Of a stretch of DNA of 64,000 bases, positions 59,095-64,000 are shown one piece after another. Positions within the stretch are counted from its first letter, which is position 1, and each line of letters starts with the position of its first letter. This DNA comes from Erysipelotrichaceae bacterium 66202529 (GTDB taxonomy: Bacteria; Bacillota_I; Bacilli_A; Erysipelotrichales; Erysipelotrichaceae). Under the pieces are notes generated by a model, which was given only the letters and a program-made list of their open reading frames with translations, did no database searches and was not told where the DNA came from. The stretch spans positions 1,984,001-2,048,000 of the forward strand of contig CP046174.1 in NCBI GenBank assembly GCA_017161075.1, given 5' to 3'. The translations under genes were made by a program, and so were the position numbers.

Positions 59095-59599
59095 TCATGT
59101 CTTTGACCCTGGTCATGATTTCTTGAAAGACCGGACTGTCTCTTTTCAGATGTCCTTTTACATCTATGACCCTCGCGGTATTTATCCATTTGGAATCGTT
59201 TATGAATAAGACAGAACGTTTCTTCATCCTACCGACCTTTTCCAGGCGCATCAGATGCTTTTTCCCATTTGGGGTGTCTTTACTATAGGCTTGCGCATAA
59301 GCCAGCTCATTGCCGCTCATTGGCACGACATATGCTTTATTTTTACATAGGCTCAGGATGAGCCCAAAATGTTGGAAGCCTATCTCTTCGATGAATGCAT
59401 TTCCGAAATCGATATAACAGATATCTCCTACACGGATATTGACACCTTTTTCCGTACAGCTATGGTCATTGTGATGATCGTGATGGTTGAGCATGGATAT
59501 ATAGAGTGCTCGGAGATTATCACAGCCTTCGAGTTCTTTCTGCTGCAGTGTCAGTATATCATGTATCAACTTGTTTCTATCTTCATTTATGGAGATCAT
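59087..59599 (-). CDS. PemK/MazF-like toxin
   Basis: 170 residues. Residues 53-165 fit the PemK/MazF fold: IRVGDICYIDFG, GFQHFGLILSLCKNKAYVVPMSG, KKHLMRLEKVGRMKKRSVLFINDSKWINTARVID. MazF-like toxins cut mRNA at short motifs. The N-terminal 50 residues (helical, His-rich HHDHHNDH) are additional. Start overlaps the upstream gene's stop by 4 bases, so that small gene is the likely partner. Confidence 0.75.
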   Translation of the reverse strand: MISINEDRNKLIHDILTLQQKELEGCDNLRALYISMLNHHDHHNDHSCTEKGVNIRVGDICYIDFGNAFIEEIGFQHFGLILSLCKNKAYVVPMSGNELAYAQAYSKDTPNGKKHLMRLEKVGRMKKRSVLFINDSKWINTARVIDVKGHLKRDSPVFQEIMTRVKDMIS

Positions 59600-59892
59600 A
59601 TCCTATCTCTCACTTTCTTTATGATGAAATCCTTGAATTCTGTTTCCGTCCCTACGAACAGCATCCATGACTCTGTATCACGGAAACGGTAACGGATATC
59701 ATTTGTCCCTATGATCAGGACATAATCGACAACGCTATCTCTCTCAGGTGATAGTAAGAAGCCTGAGCCCTCTGTGGATTCGACCCAGTTCCAACCTTGT
59801 GAAAGGGTCTCGACATTCTTGATGTGGGATACCGTGCTGTTTCTGATTATAATGTTGTTGCTTCCGATGATCGTGTTCACTATATTTTTCAT
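59596..59892 (-). CDS. Small protein coupled to the PemK-like gene
   Basis: 98 residues: NIVNTIIGSNNIIIRNSTVSHIKNVETLSQGWNWVESTEGSG...RYRFRDTESWMLFVGTETEFKDFIIKKV. No family recognised; no AbrB/RHH antitoxin motif. Position and 4-base overlap suggest a partner of the PemK-like protein, as antitoxin or otherwise. Leader R5; AAGGAG before ATG 59892. Confidence 0.6.
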   Translation of the reverse strand: MKNIVNTIIGSNNIIIRNSTVSHIKNVETLSQGWNWVESTEGSGFLLSPERDSVVDYVLIIGTNDIRYRFRDTESWMLFVGTETEFKDFIIKKVRDRI

Positions 59893-59938
59893 ATTTTTCT
59901 CCTTGCGGGGTCACCGCTTACGATCGTAAGGATATGTA

Positions 59939-60083
59939 CCTTACACTTTCTTCATACCGCTGGAGGTGGAGCAGTCAGGGAGCCACAAGGCAGGGTGGAG
60001 ATTTTCCGTCAGGAAAATACGACCCGGTCCTTGACTGAGGAGTCGGATGCGGTATTCCATAGCTACATGGCAACTTGCCATGT
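59939..60083 (-). promoter_or_regulatory. Structured leader R5 (upstream of the PemK-like pair)
   Basis: H1 59956-60053 with top stem ATTTTCC/GGAAAAT, H0 60065-60083, H2 GTAAGGT-ACATAT-CCTTAC, H3 GCGG-TGACC-CCGC. Confidence 0.8.
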
Positions 60084-60093
60084 AGAGGTGCAG

Positions 60094-60345
60094 TCAAAAG
60101 GAAATTGATGATATTGCAAGATCTGAAGCTATCTCATTGCATGGAGTTTTTACGTCTTTCTCCCTTAGTCGTGATGAGTCATCATACTTATTTTTATCTT
60201 CTAGACGCTCAGCATTCATCCATCGTATCATTTCGACATACATAGAACGTAAGTTTTCGTACATTTCGATTTCTTGTTTATAGTGCTTGATCCGTGATAA
60301 TAAATAGATGATATACAGTGATTGTATCAGAATGAGTAATTTCAT
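60094..60345 (-). CDS. Small membrane-anchored element protein
   Basis: 83 residues from ATG 60345 (AGAGAGG): membrane helix MKLLILIQSLYIIYLLSRI then a charged coiled-coil-like tail. Family unknown. Confidence 0.5.
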   Translation of the reverse strand: MKLLILIQSLYIIYLLSRIKHYKQEIEMYENLRSMYVEMIRWMNAERLEDKNKYDDSSRLREKDVKTPCNEIASDLAISSISF

Positions 60346-60389
60346 ATTTTTACATCCTCTCTTTCGACTATCTGGCACATGGGGGAACT

Positions 60390-60408
60390 ACCTGGCAAGT
60401 TGCCAGGT
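60390..60408. repeat. H0 palindrome
   Basis: ACCTGGCAAGTTGCCAGGT between the 60094-60345 and 60417-60689 genes. Confidence 0.85.
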
Positions 60409-60416
60409 AGTGCAGG

Positions 60417-60689
60417 CTAATACCTCGTGATGTGCTCTGCTATGAATTCATAGGACAGATGTACCTCACCGGATGCATCCTCACTCTCATGGGAGATGAT
60501 CTGTCCTTTTGCCATCACGCTATCGCCAACCTCCAGAGGGCGGTTATCGAATACGTGCTCATAGGATATCGATATTTCATAGGACGCACCGTCACTGGAA
60601 GAGATATGCATATTGAGAAAGCTTCGCTGGGTTGCCGATATCCTTGTCCTGATATCCTTTATCCTTCCACTTATCATAAACAGTTTCAT
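60417..60689 (-). CDS. OB-fold-like small protein
   Basis: 90 residues with alternating beta pattern GRIKDIRTRISATQRSFLNMHISSSDGASYEISISYEHVFDNRPLEVGDSVMAKGQII, consistent with an OB fold such as a small single-strand DNA-binding protein, though conserved aromatic contacts are few. It overlaps the kinase gene by 4 bases (ATGA), so they form an operon under leader R6. Confidence 0.5.
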   Translation of the reverse strand: MKLFMISGRIKDIRTRISATQRSFLNMHISSSDGASYEISISYEHVFDNRPLEVGDSVMAKGQIISHESEDASGEVHLSYEFIAEHITRY

Positions 60690-61621
60690 TTCGTGATCCC
60701 TCCTAAGTTTTCGATATTCCCACAGATATCGATAACGATATCTTTCGATGTATTTCTCAAATCTCTAAGCTTGGATATTTGTTTTTCAAATATGCTAAGG
60801 TCATCGACATGATATAAGATAGGGACTCTAAGGTGAAGCTCATGAAGCTCTAATAGATCACGATGACCTACCTTGATGATCTGATAATAATCGATTTTCA
60901 AAATATTTTTAATATAGTTATAGTTTTCAAAACGATCAGTAAGATCTAAGAAAAGATATAGATCCATCAAATTCATATGTTCACGGTAAGACCTTATATC
61001 ATCGGAAGACATGGATCGTAATATATAGTCGATGATCGATCTTTCATAATCTTCTGTCCGATGACCATTGCAGGAAAAATATGCGATCCCCAGTTTTCTT
61101 GCAGCTTTCTCGTTTTCTTTAGAATATCGCATACTACGTTCGATACATTCATGCAGTTCATCGTCCGTGATATGTTTGGTCCATGCATATCCGATCGTGC
61201 GTTCCTGCATCCTTAGCAGATCGAAGAATACCTGTGTATCCGATGTATCGATTCCCAAGACTACGATGATATCCTCTGGAAATTCTTTGGCCACTTCCTG
61301 TACGGTCATTTCCATTCCTTCGATGATCAGGGGGATATCCGGATTGTTATAACGAAAAGACTGGATATAGCTTTTTATAAACTCTGAAAAAGCTGTGGAA
61401 TATGCATCCGCTACCTCGGTCTTATTATCCTTTGCATATACATCCTGTATCCCACATGCATAAAACGCATGTCTTACTTCATCCATTGCTAAAATACTAA
61501 AAGCACCATATGACAACAATTTTTTAGCAATTGTATTCTTACCAGTCCTTGGCTGTCCTAAAATGAATATGTTTTTCATTTTTTTGTCATGTATCCCGTT
61601 CGATACGACACGCTCATTCAT
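60686..61621 (-). CDS. P-loop nucleotide kinase-like protein
   Basis: 311 residues. P-loop FILGQPRTGKNTIAKK (22-30 core), an LIIEGMEMTVQEV lid-like region and a C-terminal half of unknown fold. Resembles AAA_33/zeta-type nucleotide kinases. Start ATG 61621 after GGGAGG. Its role on the element is unknown; zeta-like kinases can be toxins, but no epsilon-type antitoxin is visible. Confidence 0.7.
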   Translation of the reverse strand: MNERVVSNGIHDKKMKNIFILGQPRTGKNTIAKKLLSYGAFSILAMDEVRHAFYACGIQDVYAKDNKTEVADAYSTAFSEFIKSYIQSFRYNNPDIPLIIEGMEMTVQEVAKEFPEDIIVVLGIDTSDTQVFFDLLRMQERTIGYAWTKHITDDELHECIERSMRYSKENEKAARKLGIAYFSCNGHRTEDYERSIIDYILRSMSSDDIRSYREHMNLMDLYLFLDLTDRFENYNYIKNILKIDYYQIIKVGHRDLLELHELHLRVPILYHVDDLSIFEKQISKLRDLRNTSKDIVIDICGNIENLGGITK

Positions 61622-61674
61622 GTTTACCTCCCGTAAATGTATTTTTATCTATTATCTTCTTTTAAGGATATGTA

Positions 61675-61819
61675 CCTTACACTTTCTCCACACCGCTGGA
61701 GGTGGAACAGTCAAGGAGCCGTAAGGAAGGGTGGAGATCTTCCGAAAGGAAGATACGACCCGATCCTTGACTGAGGAAACGTAAGTGGTATTCCATAGCT
61801 ACCTGGCAACTTGCCAGGT
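61675..61819 (-). promoter_or_regulatory. Structured leader R6 (upstream of the kinase-OB operon)
   Basis: H1 61692-61789 with perfect 10-base middle stem and a changed apical loop (TTTC), H0 61801-61819 in the ACCTGG form. Confidence 0.8.
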
Positions 61820-61850
61820 AGGGGCGCACATATATATGAAGATGAAAGAT

Positions 61851-61872
61851 CGGGAAAGGATGTCCTTTCCCG
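61851..61872. terminator. Hairpin after the 61884-62327 gene
   Basis: CGGGAAAGGA and TCCTTTCCCG, perfect 10-base arms and 2-base loop. Confidence 0.5.
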
Positions 61873-61883
61873 TTTCCATCCGA

Positions 61884-62327
61884 TCAGTCGATATCCTGTA
61901 CGGATAATCCACCATATGCATTCTTCTCAGCTTCTGTCTGGATAGGTGCTTCCTTCTGTAAAGCTTCATATTCTTCTAACAATGCTTTGACCTTAGGGTC
62001 TCTTTCATACTTCTTCAGCTTCTCTAGATTCTGTATTTCTTTGACTTTGACCTCTACTTTCCTCAGGATGATATCCGCGCTTGACTCTGCCTTCTTCTTT
62101 CTCAGATAGCCTTCGATATCCATCTTCATGAGATAGGTGCCGATTTCGAATGGGAGCGATATCGCTTCAAAATTTGTGAGCTGCCGAGAGATGAAGACAG
62201 TAATGAAACCGTGCTCCTTACTGTCGATGACCAAAAGGTCAAACTCACGCAAGACTCGTTCGGATGCTACATAAGCATCTTTACCATTCAAAACTACTGA
62301 TTGTGATTCTACTTCATAATAATACAT
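61884..62327 (-). CDS. Element protein of unknown function
   Basis: 147 residues: N-terminal alpha/beta part (YYEVESQSVVLNGKDAYVASERVLREFDLLVI, FITVFISRQLTNFEAISLPFEIGTYL) and a C-terminal coiled coil (IILRKVEVKVKEIQNLEKLKKYERDPKVKALLEEYEALQKE). No family recognised. AGGAGG with H3 GCGG-CAGAA-CCGC; leader R7. Confidence 0.55.
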   Translation of the reverse strand: MYYYEVESQSVVLNGKDAYVASERVLREFDLLVIDSKEHGFITVFISRQLTNFEAISLPFEIGTYLMKMDIEGYLRKKKAESSADIILRKVEVKVKEIQNLEKLKKYERDPKVKALLEEYEALQKEAPIQTEAEKNAYGGLSVQDID

Positions 62328-62374
62328 GATTTCCTCCTGTGCGGTTCTGCCGCTATCAACTGTAAGTGTAGCTA

Positions 62375-62519
62375 CCTTACACTTTCTTCACACCGCTGGA
62401 GGTGGAGCAGTCAAGGAGCCGTAGGCAGGGTGGAGATTTTCCGTTAGGAAAATACGACCCGGTCATTGACTGATGGAGCCGGAAGCGGTATTCCATAGCT
62501 ACATGGCAACTTGCCATGT
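62375..62519 (-). promoter_or_regulatory. Structured leader R7 (upstream of the 61884-62327 gene)
   Basis: H1 62392-62489, top ATTTTCC/GGAAAAT; one inserted and one deleted base compared with R3 keep the length at 98 while breaking the reading frame. H0 62501-62519. H2 TGTAAGGT-AGCTAC-ACTTACA. Confidence 0.8.
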
Positions 62520-62553
62520 AGAGGCGCAGCCAAAAAGGAAAGTGACAATGCTA

Positions 62554-62585
62554 CAAAAAAAGCTGCCCTGAGTATCATGCAGCTT
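62554..62585 (-). terminator. Terminator after the 62596-62955 gene
   Basis: AAGCTGC (62560-62566) and GCAGCTT (62579-62585); the minus strand then has seven U's. Confidence 0.75.
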
Positions 62586-62595
62586 GTTCTTTTAT

Positions 62596-62955
62596 TCAGA
62601 TGAAGGTATCTTCATATAGATATGCATAATTGTATCCATCATATTTGATAGCCGGGATGTAGATGCCCTTCAATACCGTCAGTTTTTTCATCCCTTGACT
62701 GTTGTTCTTTATGTAGCGAGATTTTTTTAAAGGCAACAGCCGTTTTCTACTATTATCGAGTTTGAATGATCTGGTAATCTCGTCGCGTTGTACGATATCG
62801 ATGATTTCCGGATAGACTTCTTGCACGACGATATGCAAACTATCGCATACGGACATTACTTGGAAGCAGATAATGTCATCGTTGGATTTCGCAATGAATA
62901 TATCTCCGATTTGGATACCATATCTACTTGTTACATCATTTTTATTTCTCTGCAT
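62596..62955 (-). CDS. GD-domain element protein (paralogue of the 55560-56150 C-terminal half)
   Basis: 119 residues beginning MQRNKNDVTSRYGIQIGDIFIAKSNDDIICFQV, ending KYDGYNYAYLYEDTFI. Shares pattern GD-(I/L)-(F/Y)-(I/V)-A, FQV, VYPEI/VAPEI, and the Y-rich end with the C-terminal domain of the 55560-56150 protein. Function unknown. Leader R8; H3 GCGG-TAGCC-CCGC then AAGGAG. Confidence 0.6.
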   Translation of the reverse strand: MQRNKNDVTSRYGIQIGDIFIAKSNDDIICFQVMSVCDSLHIVVQEVYPEIIDIVQRDEITRSFKLDNSRKRLLPLKKSRYIKNNSQGMKKLTVLKGIYIPAIKYDGYNYAYLYEDTFI

Positions 62956-63001
62956 ACCATTCTCCTTGCGGGGCTACCGCTCTTTCTATGTAAGTCAGTT
63001 A

Positions 63002-63146
63002 CCTTACACTTTCTTCATACCGCCGTAGGTGGAGCAGTCAAGGAGCTGTAGGCAGGGTGGAGATTTTCCATTAGGAAAATACGACCCGGTCCTTGACGGA
63101 TGGAACCGTAGGAGGTATTCCATAGCTACCTGGCAACTTGCCAGGT
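63002..63146 (-). promoter_or_regulatory. Structured leader R8 (upstream of the 62596-62955 gene)
   Basis: H1 63019-63116, middle stem GTCAAGGA/TCCTTGAC perfect, top ATTTTCC/GGAAAAT, H0 63128-63146 in the ACCTGG form. Confidence 0.8.
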
Positions 63147-63185
63147 AGGGGGATATCTCCTGTAGCTTTCGGCGTACGAAGTGCA

Positions 63186-63213
63186 AAACAGTGAGGGTCT
63201 CTCCTCACTGTTT
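63186..63213. terminator. Terminator after the 63221-63688 gene
   Basis: AAACAGTGAGG and CCTCACTGTTT, perfect arms with T's on both strands. Confidence 0.75.
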
Positions 63214-63220
63214 CATCGAA

Positions 63221-63688
63221 TCATGCCTGGAATCTTTTCTTATCTGCGTCTACGAAGGGTGCTTGCAGCTTTGAAGCATCGCCTAATCTTTTGTGGATAC
63301 CATATAATGCATTGCCGAACGCTACTAATACATCGTTCATGTATTCTAGAAATCCCGTCATGTCTGTCCCCATCTTATCGAGAAATTCTTTTGATATCCC
63401 AAGGGATGGGAGCCAGACCTCTCCTCGTTCTTCCAATGTGATCGAGATGAGTGGATATATCTTATTTTCATAGTCTATCAATGCGCTTTTGAATGCATCC
63501 TCATATCGTGGCATCAGCTCCTTTATCCCTGTTACGGCAAGACAGACCGTCTCTTTCAATCGCTTTTGATGCGCATCCTCTTCCGGCATGAGATCGACGA
63601 TATGCTCGATATTTCCTAAAAACCGAGTTCGTGCTTCCTTGCATACTTCTTTGATGCCTTCCTCTGTTAAGATAATTTCCTGCTTCAT
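63221..63688 (-). CDS. Element protein of unknown function
   Basis: 155 residues, all helical in appearance: TEEGIKEVCKEARTRFLGNIEHIVDLMPEEDAHQKRLKETVCLAVTGIKEL ... SKEFLDKMGTDMTGFLEYMNDVLVAFGNALYGIHKRLGD. No family recognised. AGGAGG with H3 GCGG-CAGAA-CCGC; leader R9. Confidence 0.55.
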   Translation of the reverse strand: MKQEIILTEEGIKEVCKEARTRFLGNIEHIVDLMPEEDAHQKRLKETVCLAVTGIKELMPRYEDAFKSALIDYENKIYPLISITLEERGEVWLPSLGISKEFLDKMGTDMTGFLEYMNDVLVAFGNALYGIHKRLGDASKLQAPFVDADKKRFQA

Positions 63689-63735
63689 AGGTTCCTCCTG
63701 TGCGGTTCTGCCGCTATCGACTGTAAGTGTAGCTA

Positions 63736-63879
63736 CCTTACACTTTCTTCACACCGCTATAGGTGGAGCAGTCAAGGAGCTGCAGGCAGGGTGGAGATCT
63801 TCCGTCAGGAAGATACGACCCGGTCCTTGACGGAGGAGCCGGAAGCGGTATTCCATAGCTGCCTGGCAACTTGCCATGT
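63736..63879 (-). promoter_or_regulatory. Structured leader R9 (upstream of the 63221-63688 gene)
   Basis: H1 63753-63849 (one base shorter), H0 63861-63879, H2 TGTAAGGT-AGCTAC-ACTTACA. Confidence 0.8.
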
Positions 63880-63925
63880 AGAAAGCCGTCACATGTGCCG
63901 CTGCACTTTTTATAGAAGATCGCTC

Positions 63926-63944
63926 ACATGGCAACTTGCCATGT
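63926..63944. repeat. H0 palindrome, extra copy above R9
   Basis: ACATGGCAACTTGCCATGT. Confidence 0.8.
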
Positions 63945-63974
63945 AGGGGCGCAGCCGGAGAGGAAAGAGAAAAA

Positions 63975-63992
63975 GCTGCCATTCCAGCAGCC
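63975..63992 (-). terminator. Terminator of a gene beyond the right edge
   Basis: AGCTGC and GCAGCCT-type arms with UUUUUC on the minus strand, the same type as 62554-62585; the gene it serves starts outside the window. Confidence 0.5.
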
Positions 63993-64000
63993 TGTCTTCG

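Noticed and set aside
54571..63944. CRISPR array
   Set aside because: The repeated units are gene-length apart, structured and not separated by uniform spacers; no cas genes seen.

Overview
The window looks like chromosome of a low-to-moderate GC Firmicute of the Erysipelotrichia type; a gut commensal close to [Clostridium] innocuum is my best guess. That rests on gene content (bactofilin, oleate hydratase, bile salt hydrolase, Bgl-type PTS, YSIRK-type surface proteins with TGD-type anchors), not on any database search. No rRNA, tRNA or CRISPR array was recognised.

Region 1 (1-20.5 kb) is ordinary backbone: a bactofilin; a DUF421 membrane protein; a TetR regulator divergent from a two-ATPase/one-permease ABC exporter with two matching operators; a beta-glucoside operon (antiterminator, PTS IIBCA, GH1 enzyme) whose leader carries cre site, promoter, RNA antiterminator and terminator in series; an M15 peptidase with peptidoglycan-binding domain; a transglutaminase-like lipoprotein followed by a pseudopilin/PilC/PilT cluster; an oleate hydratase; and a PAS-GGDEF protein.

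Region 2 (20.7-44.6 kb) is a mosaic of acquired and decaying DNA: a large serine recombinase, a bile salt hydrolase, a small resolvase, a VWA surface protein, a broken IS110, an intact IS256 that truncated a csbD gene, an ibrA-ibrB pair (PAPS-reductase-like plus ParB-like), an AraC regulator, an Rrf2 regulator in front of a 1298-residue Rib-repeat adhesin, and a run of genes broken by single changes (HU, mscL, a second ibrA copy, riboflavin kinase and response-regulator fragments).

Region 3 (about 44.7-64 kb, continuing past the window) is part of a mobilizable or conjugative element read entirely on the minus strand: TOPRIM/DUF3991 protein, DUF5011 membrane protein, pentapeptide protein, VirD4-type coupling protein, MobP-type relaxase, HAD protein, small basic DNA-binding protein, a candidate oriT with a P-type nick sequence beside a helically phased iteron array, then a string of small cargo genes. 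Nine copies of a ~145-bp structured leader, each with a palindrome, a nested stem-loop and usually small hairpins before the Shine-Dalgarno, stand in front of the cargo genes. A 19-bp palindrome occurs 19 times, also directly before the transfer genes. This leader family is the strongest candidate for something undescribed. A second candidate is a pair of minus-strand small transcripts at 44.65-44.88 kb sharing perfect 15-base complementarity, which could instead be an invertible promoter.
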